Shown here: positions 1-9,568 of the stretch, one piece after another
How the letters are laid out: each line of letters starts with the position of its first letter
How positions within the stretch are numbered: the first letter of the stretch is position 1
NCBI GenBank assembly: GCA_018064245.1
Contig: JAGHVO010000020.1
Coordinates: forward strand, 38,172 to 102,171
Reading direction: 5' to 3'
DNA length: 64,000 nucleotides
Source of the DNA: Candidatus Colimorpha pelethequi
GTDB lineage: Bacteria > Bacteroidota > Bacteroidia > Bacteroidales > P3
Position numbers and translations under genes: made by a program
Notes under the pieces: model-generated
Databases searched by the model: none
The model's input: the letters and a program-made list of their open reading frames with translations, nothing else
Told to the model about the DNA's origin: nothing

Positions 1-1387
1 GAACACCGTTTGGTGGACTTCCGAGGAGTACAAGAACGACAACCACCCCTTGAGCGAAGCCAACTGGGCAGTGTTGAAAGACCTTGCAAAGAAGGAACTC
101 TGCAATAAGGAACTTTTTGTTGTTGATGCTTTCTGCGGCGCCAATAAGGACACTCGCATGGCTGTTCGCTTCATCATGGAAGTGGCTTGGCAAGCTCATT
201 TCGTCCGCAACATGTTCATCAAGCCAACTGATGAGGAACTCAAAAGTTTCACTCCCAACTTCACCGTCTATACCGCCAGCAAGGCAAAGGTGGAGAACTA
301 CAAGGAATTGGGCTTGAACAGCGAGACCGCCGTGGCTTTCAACATTTCCAGTCGCGAACAGGTTATCCTCAACACTTGGTATGGTGGCGAGATGAAAAAG
401 GGTATGTTCAGTATGATGAACTACTATCTTCCTTTGCAGGGCATCGCCGCTATGCATTGCTCAGCCAACACTGACATGGAAGGCAAGCATACCGCTATCT
501 TTTTTGGCCTTTCCGGAACGGGCAAGACCACTTTGAGCACCGACCCCAAACGTCTGCTTATTGGTGACGATGAGCATGGTTGGGATGACGAAGGCGTGTT
601 CAATTTTGAAGGTGGTTGTTATGCCAAGGTCATCAACCTCGACAAAGACAGCGAACCCGACATCTACAATGCCATTCGCCGCAATGCTTTGTTGGAAAAT
701 GTTACTGTTGATGCTAATGGCAAGATCAATTTCGCCGACAAGAGCGTTACTGAGAACACCCGCGTAAGCTATCCTATCGACCATATCGAGAAGATTGTAC
801 GTCCTATTTCTGCCGCTCCTGCTGCCGAGAACGTCATCTTCCTCAGCGCCGACGCTTTTGGCGTATTGCCTCCCGTCAGCATCCTTACTCCCGAACAGTG
901 CAAATACTATTTCTTGAGTGGCTTCACCGCCAAGTTGGCAGGTACCGAGCGCGGCATCACCGAGCCTACTCCTACCTTCAGCGCTTGTTTCGGTCAGGCT
1001 TTCCTCGAACTCCATCCCACCAAGTATGCTGAAGAACTGGTGAAGAGAATGGAAAAGAGTGGCGCCAAGGCTTATCTGGTCAACACTGGCTGGAATGGTA
1101 CTGGCAAACGTATCTCCATCAAAGATACCCGTGGAATCATAGATGCCATCCTCGATGGTTCTATCGACAAGGCTCCTACCAAGAAGATTCCTTATTTCGA
1201 TTTCGAAGTGCCTACCGCATTGCCCGGCGTAGATCCCAAAATTCTCGATCCTCGCGACACATACGGTTGCGCTTGCGAATGGGAAGCCAAGGCAAAAGAC
1301 CTTTCCGCTCGTTTTATCAAGAACTTCCAAAAGTTCACCTACAACGAAGCAGGCAAGGCTCTTGTCGCCGCAGGCCCTAAACTGTAA
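1..1387 (+). CDS. pckA: Phosphoenolpyruvate carboxykinase (ATP), 5'-truncated by window edge
   Basis: Interconverts oxaloacetate + ATP and PEP + CO2 + ADP in the cytoplasm. In fermenting Bacteroidales it usually runs in the carboxylating direction and feeds the fumarate/succinate branch (family knowledge, not shown here). The frame is open from base 2 to the TAA at 1385-1387, so about 461 of the usual ~535 residues are visible and the true start lies off the left edge; the TTG at 50 is internal. The P-loop [11 protein letters not shown] is at nt 506-538, followed by the metal-binding LIGDDEHGW segment and the [16 protein letters not shown] substrate-site motif. These fit the ATP-dependent, not the GTP-dependent, family. 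A strong terminator follows, so it ends a transcript. Confidence 0.96.
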   Translation, partial: NTVWWTSEEYKNDNHPLSEANWAVLKDLAKKELCNKELFVVDAFCGANKDTRMAVRFIMEVAWQAHFVRNMFIKPTDEELKSFTPNFTVYTASKAKVENYKELGLNSETAVAFNISSREQVILNTWYGGEMKKGMFSMMNYYLPLQGIAAMHCSANTDMEGKHTAIFFGLSGTGKTTLSTDPKRLLIGDDEHGWDDEGVFNFEGGCYAKVINLDKDSEPDIYNAIRRNALLENVTVDANGKINFADKSVTENTRVSYPIDHIEKIVRPISAAPAAENVIFLSADAFGVLPPVSILTPEQCKYYFLSGFTAKLAGTERGITEPTPTFSACFGQAFLELHPTKYAEELVKRMEKSGAKAYLVNTGWNGTGKRISIKDTRGIIDAILDGSIDKAPTKKIPYFDFEVPTALPGVDPKILDPRDTYGCACEWEAKAKDLSARFIKNFQKFTYNEAGKALVAAGPKL

Positions 1388-1406
1388 TTTTGAATCATAC
1401 CATAAG

Positions 1407-1437
1407 AAAAGGGTAGTGCAGATGCGCTACCCTTTTT
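1407..1437 (+). terminator. Rho-independent terminator after pckA
   Basis: AAAAGGGTAG (1407-1416) pairs with CTACCCTTTT (1427-1436) around a 10-base loop and runs into T residues. The A tract on the left arm lets it work for both converging genes, pckA and the lipoprotein at 1459-2148. Confidence 0.9.
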
Positions 1438-1458
1438 CATTTAATGGTTCTCGGCTGA

Positions 1459-2148
1459 CTATTTTCGGCTCGTTGTTTTGCAAAGGTGATAGACCACGCG
1501 AAGACTTTTGGGCGTTTCTATCTCTTTGGTCTCCTCTTTCACGATGCTGTCGTTGACTGTTTGTATGATATGGCTCAAACCAGGGGTGATGGTAGATAAA
1601 GTGTCGTAGTTGATGTTGCTCAGCACATTGCCGATGGCCTGCATCAAGAGCTTGTCGATTTCTTTCCCCAGATTGGAAATGACCGTTTCGGAAATGGATG
1701 TGATTTCCGATTTTGTGTTGCCGTTCTCGTCAGTAAGGTTGTTGACGAAACCATTTTTTCCGTTTGTGAGGTTTTGCGTGAAGAATTGAATGCAGTTGGA
1801 AGTGTTGATTTCGTATGCCAGCACCAACGTGTCTCCATTCTGATATTGAATCATATAGTTGATGGTATCATCAGTTGTGAAGATTGACAGAGTGGAATCG
1901 GTGCGCGAGAATGAAGCATAGAGGTTTTTGTGTCCAAAATCGTCAGTTAGCACGACCTTTTGCCCGTCGAGAAAATTCAGCGAGAGTTGCAGGGAATCGC
2001 CTTGAAACAAGGAGTTTAGAAGTTCGTTTCCTTCAATTTCCGCCTTTGTGGTTGTGTAGTTTCCCGACAAACTGTTGGTAGTCGAGCAACTTGTTGTGCA
2101 TACCAAAAAAACTGTAACCAGCAGAGCTTGATGCAAAATCTTTTTCAT
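1459..2148 (-). CDS. Hypothetical lipoprotein (229 aa)
   Basis: I do not recognise the family. The N-terminus MKKILHQALLVTVFLVCTTSC is a lipoprotein signal with a lipobox ending at Cys21, so the product should be exported and lipidated. The mature part has a beta-rich first half with lipocalin/META-like wording (GNYTTTKAEIEGNELL, DGQKVVLTDDFG), then a helical tail with repeated Ile/Leu-Asn segments (ISNLGKEIDKLLMQAIGNVLSNI). That tail resembles Bacteroidota 'DUF4923-like' lipoproteins, but this is only an impression. It is a single gene converging on pckA. Start ATG at 2148 is clear. Confidence 0.75.
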   Translation of the reverse strand: MKKILHQALLVTVFLVCTTSCSTTNSLSGNYTTTKAEIEGNELLNSLFQGDSLQLSLNFLDGQKVVLTDDFGHKNLYASFSRTDSTLSIFTTDDTINYMIQYQNGDTLVLAYEINTSNCIQFFTQNLTNGKNGFVNNLTDENGNTKSEITSISETVISNLGKEIDKLLMQAIGNVLSNINYDTLSTITPGLSHIIQTVNDSIVKEETKEIETPKSLRVVYHLCKTTSRK

Positions 2149-2351
2149 AGGAATTATTTGAATTAATAATTGATTAGTTTCTTTGTGAAGTCGAAAAGAT
2201 ATATTGTGAACGAAAAAATAAACGACCCAACCATTTCGTTATTATTATAAACGCAAATAGGATTAGTATATTGCTTTGGCTGTAATTCTGGAAATTGGGA
2301 ATTTTGAATTTCAAAGGCGTATAGATATGATATATATTAAATTACGACATT

Positions 2352-2383
2352 TTTGCTCAAGTCACTTATTTTTCGTATATTTG
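2352..2383 (+). promoter_or_regulatory. Bacteroidota-type promoter for arcA
   Basis: TTTG (2352-2355), 20 bases, TATATTTG (2376-2383) matches the Bacteroidota consensus TTTG-N19-21-TAnnTTTG. It predicts a transcript start near 2388 and a leader of about 60-75 nt. The rest of the 297-base gap 2149-2445 is AT-rich and shows no gene or RNA that I can recognise. Confidence 0.7.
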
Positions 2384-2463
2384 CAAGATTGCTAATTGTA
2401 TGATGTATTGAGGAAATGTATTGTTTCTCAATACACAATTGATGTGTGAGAAAAACTATATTT

Positions 2464-3696
2464 ATGCTACAACAAACATCGCAAAAAAATATCAAAGTCA
2501 ACCTAAACTCTGAATATGGATTGTTGAATGCAGTTCTGCTTCATCGACCGGGTGTCGAGATTGAGCGAATGACGCCTCAAAATGCAAGTAAAGCGCTCTA
2601 TAGCGATATCTTGAACAAACCAATAGTTGATCAGGAATATAGTAATTTCTGTGGCGTGTTGGAACGCTGGACCAAGGTCTATTACGTGATGGATTTGGTT
2701 GCGGAATTGCTTGCAAACAATACCACAAAGGAGTTTTTGGTACGTGAAAGCTGTCGCCACGACAAATGCGAATACTTGATTGATGAACTTCTGGGTCACG
2801 ACAACACGACTTTGGCACGTGAACTTATCGAAGGTGTTGAACACCCCAAGTGCGCCGAACGCTATGCGCTGAAACCGCTTTATAATCTGTTTTTTACGCG
2901 CGATGCCTCTTCGTCGGTCTATGACCGCGTGCTGATTAACTCAATGTCGTTTGAGGTGCGTGAACGAGAGACTTTGCTTTACAAGACGATTTTTGAGCAA
3001 TATTTTGGCGCTCAGTTGCTTAATGCACAATCATGGAATCCCGAAGCACATACCGAGGGCGGTGATGTTCAGATAGCTCGTCCAGACTTGCTCTGCATCG
3101 GTCAAGGCATCCGCACCAACAAATTAGGCATTGAATATCTGGCGCAGACATTCGGAAAGGAACGCGAAAGGTTCTACATCATCTCGCAGGAACTGCCTCA
3201 TGAACCAGAATCTTTTATCCATTTGGATATGGTGTTCACCTTCCTGAGTGGCAACCAATGCATGGCCTATGAGCCTATGCTGAAAAAGACCGACAACTTC
3301 GCGGGCAAAGCTACAACCCTTATTTCAATCGAAGGCGGAAAAGCTTCCTATCGTGAATATCCCAATATCTTGAAGGCGCTTAGTGCCGTTGGAATGGAAA
3401 TGGAACCAGTGTTGTGTGGTGGCTCTGACTTTTGGATGCAGCAACGCGAGCAGTGGCACAGTGGTGCAAACTTCTTCGCTTTGGGCCCTGGCAAGGTGCT
3501 TGGTTACCATCGTAATACCCACACTATCGAGGCTTTGGACAAGGCTGGCTTCAGCATCCTCAATGCCGAGGATATTTGTTCTGGCAAGGTGGACATGCAT
3601 CAGTATGAGAAATTTGTGGCTGCCTTCAAGGCAAGCGAACTGCCCCGTGGAGGTGGTGGCGCACGTTGCATGACAATGCCTATCAATAGAGTGTGA
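2464..3696 (+). CDS. arcA: Arginine deiminase
   Basis: Hydrolyses arginine to citrulline and ammonia in the cytoplasm. Counting from a GTG at 2446, the family's active-site segments are FTRD (150-153), EGGD (204-207), HLDMVF (His259) and the C-terminal GGGGARCMTMP with nucleophile Cys408, so all catalytic residues are present and the length (~410) is normal. Two starts are possible: GTG 2446 or ATG 2464. I prefer ATG because an A/G-rich stretch precedes it and homology begins at VNLNSEYG. No arcB, arcC or arcD lies nearby, so the rest of the deiminase pathway must be elsewhere or absent. The stop codon lies in a GTGAATAGTG-type repeat. Confidence 0.95.
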   Translation: MLQQTSQKNIKVNLNSEYGLLNAVLLHRPGVEIERMTPQNASKALYSDILNKPIVDQEYSNFCGVLERWTKVYYVMDLVAELLANNTTKEFLVRESCRHDKCEYLIDELLGHDNTTLARELIEGVEHPKCAERYALKPLYNLFFTRDASSSVYDRVLINSMSFEVRERETLLYKTIFEQYFGAQLLNAQSWNPEAHTEGGDVQIARPDLLCIGQGIRTNKLGIEYLAQTFGKERERFYIISQELPHEPESFIHLDMVFTFLSGNQCMAYEPMLKKTDNFAGKATTLISIEGGKASYREYPNILKALSAVGMEMEPVLCGGSDFWMQQREQWHSGANFFALGPGKVLGYHRNTHTIEALDKAGFSILNAEDICSGKVDMHQYEKFVAAFKASELPRGGGGARCMTMPINRV

Positions 3697-3760
3697 AGAG
3701 TGGAGTGTGAATAGTGTCCTTTTACTAATTCTCAATTCATAAAGCTCTTAACTAACTAGA
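3691..3760 (+). repeat. Composite junction repeat, arcA / DUF2723
   Basis: GTGTGAAGAGTGGAGTGTGA and GAATAGTG units begin at the arcA stop, followed by AATTCTCAATTC (3727-3738) and CTCTTAACTAACTAG (3745-3759). It has the same module types as the other junctions in this window. Confidence 0.7.
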
Positions 3761-3797
3761 AACTATCAACAAACTTTAATTCATAACAATTCAAACA

Positions 3798-6700
3798 ATG
3801 AAAAAGTATCACTTGGCGAACAACATTATAGGCTGGATCGTATGTATCGTGGCTTGTACTGTTTACATTCTCACTGCCGAGGCGACTGCATCTTGGTGGG
3901 ATTGCGGTGAATACATCGCAACAGCCTTCAAATTGCAGGTGGGTCACCCTCCGGGAGCACCTACTTTCCAACTGATTGGACGTCTCTTCTCGATGTTCTC
4001 CGATCCTGCGACTGCTGCATATGCCGTAAATGTTATGTCGGCAGTATGTAGTGGATTTACCATTCTGTTCCTTTATTGGGGAATTACCTTGTTAGGCAAA
4101 CACCTTTTGCCCGACCCGAAGAATCCTTCTTTGAAGGACGCTCGCACCTGGGGTGTGTTTGCCGCTGGTGTGGTGGGCGCATTGGTCTATACCTTCAGCG
4201 ACACTTTCTGGTTCTCCGCTGTCGAGGGTGAGGTCTATGCTATGTCTTCGTTCTTTACCGCTCTGGTTTTCTGGGCGATATTGAAATGGGAAGAGCAGTC
4301 GGAAGATCCCCGCTCTTTGCGTTGGTTGATTTTGATTTGCTTGTTGGTGGGTGTCGCTATTGGTGTTCACTTGCTTAACTTGCTTACCTTGCCCGCCATC
4401 GTGTATGTGGTCTATTTCAAGAAATGGCAAAAAACTACGTTCAAAGGATTTGTTTTGAGTGGCGTCATCTCCGTGGTGTTGCTCGCCGTCATTTTGTGGG
4501 GCATCATTCCCGGCATCGTAAATGTGGATTCCGCTTTCGACGTATTCTTTGTCAATAAGTTGGGATTGCCTTTCAATAGCGGTACAATCTTCTTCTTTGT
4601 GGTGCTTATTGCCGCCATCGTTTGGGGACTTTGGTACACATCGGCAAAGAAAAAGAACAAGCCTGTCATCAACGCCGCCATCTTGGGCTTCTTGATGTTG
4701 ATTGTTGGCTATTCCACTTTCTTCTTGCTGATTATCAGAGCTAACACCAATACTCCGTTGAACGAGAACGCTCCTAAGGATGCTGTTGCTTTGCGCGCTT
4801 ATCTTGGTCGTGAACAATATGGCGAAACACCTTTAATGAGTGGTCAGTTCTACACCGCAGGCAAGCCTATTGATGCCGAGAAAGGCTATACGAAATATGT
4901 TCGTGGCAAGAGCGAGACGGGTAAAGACCGTTATATTCCAGCATCCTATGCTCAGAAGTATATCTATCGCCAGAACCATACAGGAGCATTCCCTCGTATG
5001 TGGAGCGATGACGCCAGTCGTCAACACCCAAAATTCTATGAATATTGGGCAGGTCCCGTTCGTGGCGACCGCAGACCGTCGGGTGCGCAGAACCTCAAGT
5101 TCTTCAACAAATATCAGTTGAACTGGATGTATTGGCGCTACTTTATGTGGAATTTCGCCGGCCGACAGAACGATATCCAAGGTCATTATTTCAATGATGA
5201 TGGTACGCGCGACTATCTAAACGGCAACTGGATTTGTGGCATCAAGGCTATCGACCAGTCTCGTTTGGGTCCTCAAGACAATCTGCCCGATCATCTGAAG
5301 GACAACAAGGCTCGCAATGTCTATTATTTGCTTCCTTTATTGCTCGGTATCTTGGGCTTGATTTACCATGTAAAGAAGAACCCGAAAGATGCATTCATTG
5401 TCTTTACGATGTTCTTCATGACGGGTCTTGCCATCGCAATCTACTTGAATATGCCTCCGCGTCAGCCGCGTGAGCGTGACTACGCCTTTGTAGGTTCCTT
5501 CAGTTTCTTTGCCATGTGGGTCGGCTTCGGCGTCATGGCTTTGGCTGAATGGATTACAAAACTCTGCAAGAAAGAGGAGGTTTACAAGATTGTCCTTCCC
5601 GTAGTCTTTGTGCTCTGCATGGGCGTGCCCACCTTGATGGCTTCCGAAAACTGGGACGACCACGATCGTTCGGAGAAATATGCCGCTCGCGACTTCGCCA
5701 AGAACTATCTCCAATCGGTGAAGCCCAATGGCGTATTGATTACCTTCGGCGACAACGATACCTTCCCCTTGTGGTATGCTCAGGAAGTTGAAGGTGTGCG
5801 TACCGATGTACGTATCCTCAACTACACTCTTTCGGGCATGCATTGGTATGTGGAACAGTTGTTTAACAAGCTGTATGAGTCAGAGGCATTGCCATTTACG
5901 TTGCCCAAGGAGTTTTATGGATTGGGTCACGACGTGGTTTATTTGCAAGACCGTACCAGCGAGTTTCTTGAAGTGACCGATGTGTTGGCGTTGTTGCGCG
6001 ACCATCCCGAACATTTTACAATGAACTATCAAGGCGAAGATGTGGTGATTCTGCCCACCAAGCGCTTCAAGATTACCATTGATACTGCTGATTTGGCCGC
6101 TCGTGGCGTCATTCCCGCCGAGTTGCGTGGCCAAATTCCAACGGAAATTCGTTGGGAAATAAGCAGCAACGCTTTGATGCGCCATCAGTTGATGATGCTC
6201 GATATCTTGGGAACCAACCGTTTCCAGCGCGACATCAACATCATGAACCCAGGCTACATCAAGGATGTGTTCCCCATTGTGGAAAGCTTCTGCGTACAGG
6301 ATGGAATGAACTATAAGTTGGTTCCTTACCGTGGAATGAACCGTTTTACCGCCGAAACTTTTGACTATTTGTTGGAAGGTGTCGACGGCAAACCTTTGCA
6401 GTGGGGCAACCTGAATTCCGACATCTATGTCGATCCTGTCAGTATGAACATGGGTGACGCTCAGCGTCAAACCTTTACGTTCGCCACTGAGGAATTGCTC
6501 CGCCTTGGTGACACGGCAAAGGCTCGTCGTATGATGGACACCTGTGAGTACTACTTCCCCAAGAAGAACTTCTACCACAATAAATATTGTATCTATATGA
6601 TTCCGCTATTCAAGTCGGTTTATGGACAGGAAAAGGCAACGGAAATGTGGAATGATATTTATGATTACTATGCCCAGGATTTGGCATACTATGCTCAGTT

Positions 6701-6854
6701 CACTGGTGAAAAGGCCGCAGGCGTGAAAGCCGTCAAGGAAGAGGCTATCTCTATCATTTACACCCTTGGCAACGATTCCCATTTCAACATGGAAAACCCG
6801 CAGCTGAAAGATAAATCCAGACAACTCTTGTCGCTTTATGGCATTAGTCTATGA
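3798..6854 (+). CDS. DUF2723 family membrane glycosyltransferase-like protein
   Basis: 1018 aa, normal for the Bacteroidota DUF2723 family, which is related to eukaryotic TMEM260, a protein O-mannosyltransferase, and to other GT-C enzymes. The N-terminal family signature is clear: WWDCGEYIATAFKLQVGHPPG at ~31-51, with an Asp-containing first loop typical of GT-C folds. About ten to twelve membrane segments fill residues 8-330 and 505-600. A soluble region of ~400 residues with YFPKKNFYHNKY-type TPR-like segments follows. I infer that it transfers sugar from a lipid carrier to exported proteins; substrate and sugar cannot be read from sequence. Its TGA overlaps the start of the next gene (ATGA, 6851-6854), suggesting translational coupling. 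Confidence 0.88.
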   Translation: MKKYHLANNIIGWIVCIVACTVYILTAEATASWWDCGEYIATAFKLQVGHPPGAPTFQLIGRLFSMFSDPATAAYAVNVMSAVCSGFTILFLYWGITLLGKHLLPDPKNPSLKDARTWGVFAAGVVGALVYTFSDTFWFSAVEGEVYAMSSFFTALVFWAILKWEEQSEDPRSLRWLILICLLVGVAIGVHLLNLLTLPAIVYVVYFKKWQKTTFKGFVLSGVISVVLLAVILWGIIPGIVNVDSAFDVFFVNKLGLPFNSGTIFFFVVLIAAIVWGLWYTSAKKKNKPVINAAILGFLMLIVGYSTFFLLIIRANTNTPLNENAPKDAVALRAYLGREQYGETPLMSGQFYTAGKPIDAEKGYTKYVRGKSETGKDRYIPASYAQKYIYRQNHTGAFPRMWSDDASRQHPKFYEYWAGPVRGDRRPSGAQNLKFFNKYQLNWMYWRYFMWNFAGRQNDIQGHYFNDDGTRDYLNGNWICGIKAIDQSRLGPQDNLPDHLKDNKARNVYYLLPLLLGILGLIYHVKKNPKDAFIVFTMFFMTGLAIAIYLNMPPRQPRERDYAFVGSFSFFAMWVGFGVMALAEWITKLCKKEEVYKIVLPVVFVLCMGVPTLMASENWDDHDRSEKYAARDFAKNYLQSVKPNGVLITFGDNDTFPLWYAQEVEGVRTDVRILNYTLSGMHWYVEQLFNKLYESEALPFTLPKEFYGLGHDVVYLQDRTSEFLEVTDVLALLRDHPEHFTMNYQGEDVVILPTKRFKITIDTADLAARGVIPAELRGQIPTEIRWEISSNALMRHQLMMLDILGTNRFQRDINIMNPGYIKDVFPIVESFCVQDGMNYKLVPYRGMNRFTAETFDYLLEGVDGKPLQWGNLNSDIYVDPVSMNMGDAQRQTFTFATEELLRLGDTAKARRMMDTCEYYFPKKNFYHNKYCIYMIPLFKSVYGQEKATEMWNDIYDYYAQDLAYYAQFTGEKAAGVKAVKEEAISIIYTLGNDSHFNMENPQLKDKSRQLLSLYGISL

Positions 6855-7093
6855 AGAAACCAAAAGTGAACAAAAATAAAAAGGTCAGCTTCTCCCTCCC
6901 GCAAAAGGAGGGAGAATTGCTGCGCCTTTACGCCCAGCAGCAGGGAATCTCACGTCCCGATGCCATTAGGCGTATTTTGAAGCAGTTTTTGAAAGAACAT
7001 GCACAGGCCGAGCTGAAGTCTGTACCAAAGAATCAACTCGACATTTTCGATTCCGTTCAAATCGATATCTTTAACAACACGTCAAAATCATGA
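6851..7093 (+). CDS. Small ribbon-helix-helix-like protein (80 aa)
   Basis: A basic N-terminus (KKPKVNKNKKVSFSLPQKEG) leads into a short beta strand (VSFSLP), then two helices: EGELLRLYAQQQGI and SRPDAIRRILKQFLKEH. This is the strand-helix-helix pattern of MetJ/Arc DNA-binding proteins, so a DNA-binding role is inferred. The C-terminus ends in acidic DIFDSVQIDIF repeats. It overlaps both neighbours by four bases (ATGA at 6851 and 7090), tying a glycosyltransferase, a possible regulator and atpB into one transcript. The family is not one I can name. Confidence 0.7.
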   Translation: MKKPKVNKNKKVSFSLPQKEGELLRLYAQQQGISRPDAIRRILKQFLKEHAQAELKSVPKNQLDIFDSVQIDIFNNTSKS

Positions 7094-8211
7094 AGATAAA
7101 ATCTGTAGTTTTCTTGTTGGTAATGGCACTGATGGGTTTCGGCTCTTTTGCCGCCGAAAATAGCGCCACCGATAGTGCTGTCAATGAGACCGAGTCGCTT
7201 GATGCGGGTCCAATTATCATTGGGCATGTCACCGACGCACATTCTTGGCACCTTTTCGACATCAACCGCAAAGACGGTACGGAACACGCCGTTGCCATTC
7301 CTCTGCCGATCATCCTCATCAACGATGGACATCTTGACATCTTCATGTCTTCGAGATTCCAACATGGACACGCCGACTACAAAGGCTATCGTCTTGTTGG
7401 TGGCGGCTCCGAAAAAGAGGTCGTGGTTTGTGTTGATGCCGAAGGCAACGTAAAGACGGACGCTGACGGCAAAGCCATTTCTCCTGTGGATTTGTCAATC
7501 ACTAAAACCGCTGCTGCAATTATGATTGCCGTGGTGTTGCTGATAGTGATTGTATTCGTTGCAAAGAAAGGTTACAGCAAGCGCAAGAATCAAGCGCCGC
7601 ATGGGTTGCAGTCGTTGGTTGAAATGCTTGTGCTTTTTGTGCGCGACAGCATCGTGCGTCCGATGATTGGAGAGAAGCATAGCGACAAGTATCTTCCATA
7701 TCTGCTTACGCTGTTCTTCTTCATCTTTTTGTGCAACATTTTGGGATTGATACCTTTCTTCCCCGCAGGTGCCAATATTACCGGCAATATTGCTGTTACG
7801 GCCACATTGGCACTTATCACGTTCTTTATTACGAACATCAGTGGCAACAAGCACTATTGGATTGACATTTTCAATACTCCAGGAGTTCCCGCTTGGTTGA
7901 AAATCTTCCCATTGATGCCTGTTGTAGAACTTGTAGGTGTGTTCACGAAACCTATCGTGTTGATGGTACGACTTTTCGCCAACATGACTGCTGGTCATAT
8001 TGTCATCCTTGGCTTTGTGGTCATCATCTTCATTTTGAGCAATCTGTTCGGTATGGCAATTGGCGGTACCGTGTCAGTAGTATCAGTCTTGTTCAGTGTC
8101 TTCATTAGCTTGCTGGAATGTCTGGTTGCCTATATCCAGGCATTCGTCTTCACCATGCTTTCCGCTTTGTACATTGGCATGGCAGTAAGCGAACCTGCTC
8201 ACGAACATTAA
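7090..8211 (+). CDS. atpB: ATP synthase F0 subunit a
   Basis: Subunit a of F1Fo ATP synthase forms the two half-channels that carry H+ or Na+ to the c-ring. The protein is 373 aa versus ~270 in E. coli because of a signal peptide (1-21) and a periplasmic region of ~110 aa containing GHVTDAHSWHLFD; this is normal in Bacteroidota. The essential arginine is in VLMVRLFANMTAGH (nt ~7960-8001), and five or six membrane helices follow residue ~137. No atpE, atpF, atpH, atpA, atpG, atpD or atpC is adjacent: pgk follows after 73 bases. That is unusual, since the Bacteroidota atp genes are normally contiguous. The coding sequence itself looks intact. Confidence 0.95.
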   Translation: MKIKSVVFLLVMALMGFGSFAAENSATDSAVNETESLDAGPIIIGHVTDAHSWHLFDINRKDGTEHAVAIPLPIILINDGHLDIFMSSRFQHGHADYKGYRLVGGGSEKEVVVCVDAEGNVKTDADGKAISPVDLSITKTAAAIMIAVVLLIVIVFVAKKGYSKRKNQAPHGLQSLVEMLVLFVRDSIVRPMIGEKHSDKYLPYLLTLFFFIFLCNILGLIPFFPAGANITGNIAVTATLALITFFITNISGNKHYWIDIFNTPGVPAWLKIFPLMPVVELVGVFTKPIVLMVRLFANMTAGHIVILGFVVIIFILSNLFGMAIGGTVSVVSVLFSVFISLLECLVAYIQAFVFTMLSALYIGMAVSEPAHEH

Positions 8212-8284
8212 TTTAGAGAATTTATAAATTTATATTTCTCAATAAACTTTTGTCAGTGAAACAAAAAATCTAAAACAATATATT

Positions 8285-9481
8285 ATGAAATCAATAAAAG
8301 ATGTAAACTTCAAAGGTCGCAAAGTCCTGCTGAGAGTCGATTTTAACGTTCCCATGGATGAGAACAAAAATATTACCGACGACACACGTATGCGTGAATC
8401 GTTGCCCACCATCAACAAACTTTTGGCTGACGGTGCTTCCATCATCATTATGGCGCATTTTGGCCGTCCCAAGAAAGGTGGTTTCGAGCCCGAACTTACG
8501 TTGCAGCCTGTTGCAAAATATCTTGAGACTTTGATCAACCGTCCCGTTCAGTTCACCCAGTCTTTGCTTGGCGAAGGCAAGGTAGAAGAGATGGCCAAGA
8601 ACCTCAAGGAAGGTGAGGTGATGTTGCTTGAAAACATCCGCTTCTATCCCGAAGAAACCAAGGGTGGCGTAGAACTTGCTGAGCAACTTTCGAAACTTGG
8701 CGACTGCTACATCAACGACGCATTCGGCGCAGCTCACCGTGAGCACAGCTCGACGGCCGTCATCGCTCGTTTCTTCCCCAACGACAAATATTTCGGTTTC
8801 TTGATGGAGAACGAGGTTCGCAATCTTGAGAAACTGATGCAGAATCCTCCTCGTCCCTTCACGGCTATCATTGGTGGTAGCAAGGTGAGCAGCAAGATTG
8901 GCATTTTGGAAAACCTTCTCGACAAGGTTGACAACATGGTCATCATTGGTGGCATGCGTTACACCTTCACCAAGGCTTTGGGTGGAAAAATTGGCAATTC
9001 TATCTGCGAAGACGACAAGATGGATCTCGCCCTTGAACTGATGAAGAAAATGGACGAACGTGGTGTGAAGTACTATCTTCCTACCGACAGCGTGATTGCC
9101 GACAATTTCAGCAACGACGCCAATACGCAGATTGTTCCTTCCAACGCCGTTCCCGATGGTTGGGAGTCGATGGACTGCGGTCCCGAAAGCTGCAAGATGC
9201 TTCGTGACGTTATTATGAGCAGCAAGACCATCCTTTGGAACGGTCCTGCCGGCGTATTCGAGTTGCCCACTTTTGCCAAGGGTACCCACGAAATTGCTTC
9301 CTATGTTGCCGAGGCTTGCAAGCAAGGTTGTTTTGCGGCAGTTGGTGGTGGCGACTCTGTTGCCGCTGTCAAGCAGATGGGTCTTGCCGACCAGATGAGC
9401 TATGTTTCTACCGGCGGTGGCGCTATGCTCGAATATCTTGAAGGCAAGGAACTTCCCGGCATTAAGGCTATCAAAGGTTGA
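8285..9481 (+). CDS. pgk: Phosphoglycerate kinase
   Basis: Glycolytic enzyme: 1,3-bisphosphoglycerate + ADP gives 3-phosphoglycerate + ATP. 398 aa, typical length. Visible signatures: the N-terminal KVLLRVDFNVPMDENKNITD, the basic-patch segment IIIMAHFGRPKKG, the hinge region DNMVIIGGMRYTF, and the C-terminal nucleotide-binding VGGGDSVAAVKQMG and STGGGAMLEYLEG. The start ATG 8285 is obvious. A strong hairpin terminator follows at 9504. gap is on the opposite strand 6 kb away, so the two are not co-transcribed. Confidence 0.98.
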   Translation: MKSIKDVNFKGRKVLLRVDFNVPMDENKNITDDTRMRESLPTINKLLADGASIIIMAHFGRPKKGGFEPELTLQPVAKYLETLINRPVQFTQSLLGEGKVEEMAKNLKEGEVMLLENIRFYPEETKGGVELAEQLSKLGDCYINDAFGAAHREHSSTAVIARFFPNDKYFGFLMENEVRNLEKLMQNPPRPFTAIIGGSKVSSKIGILENLLDKVDNMVIIGGMRYTFTKALGGKIGNSICEDDKMDLALELMKKMDERGVKYYLPTDSVIADNFSNDANTQIVPSNAVPDGWESMDCGPESCKMLRDVIMSSKTILWNGPAGVFELPTFAKGTHEIASYVAEACKQGCFAAVGGGDSVAAVKQMGLADQMSYVSTGGGAMLEYLEGKELPGIKAIKG

Positions 9482-9503
9482 TGCGCAAGAAGTAGTCGAT
9501 AAC

Positions 9504-9541
9504 AAAAGGACTTTAAGGCTTGAATGCCTTAGAGTCCTTTT
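9504..9541 (+). terminator. Terminator after pgk
   Basis: AAAAGGACTTTAAGGC (9504-9519) pairs with GCCTTAGAGTCCTTTT (9526-9541) with one G-U pair and a 6-base loop, giving a long stem ending in T residues. Confidence 0.88.
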
Positions 9542-9568
9542 ATGAATTTTAACGTATAACGTCCTCTA

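Noticed and set aside
2149..2445. Small RNA or tRNA gene in the 297-base gap
   Set aside because: No cloverleaf or stable conserved hairpin found by eye; only a promoter is supported.
8291..9505. Long open frame (404 codons) antisense to pgk
   Set aside because: Shadow of pgk codon bias; the translation has no recognisable family features.
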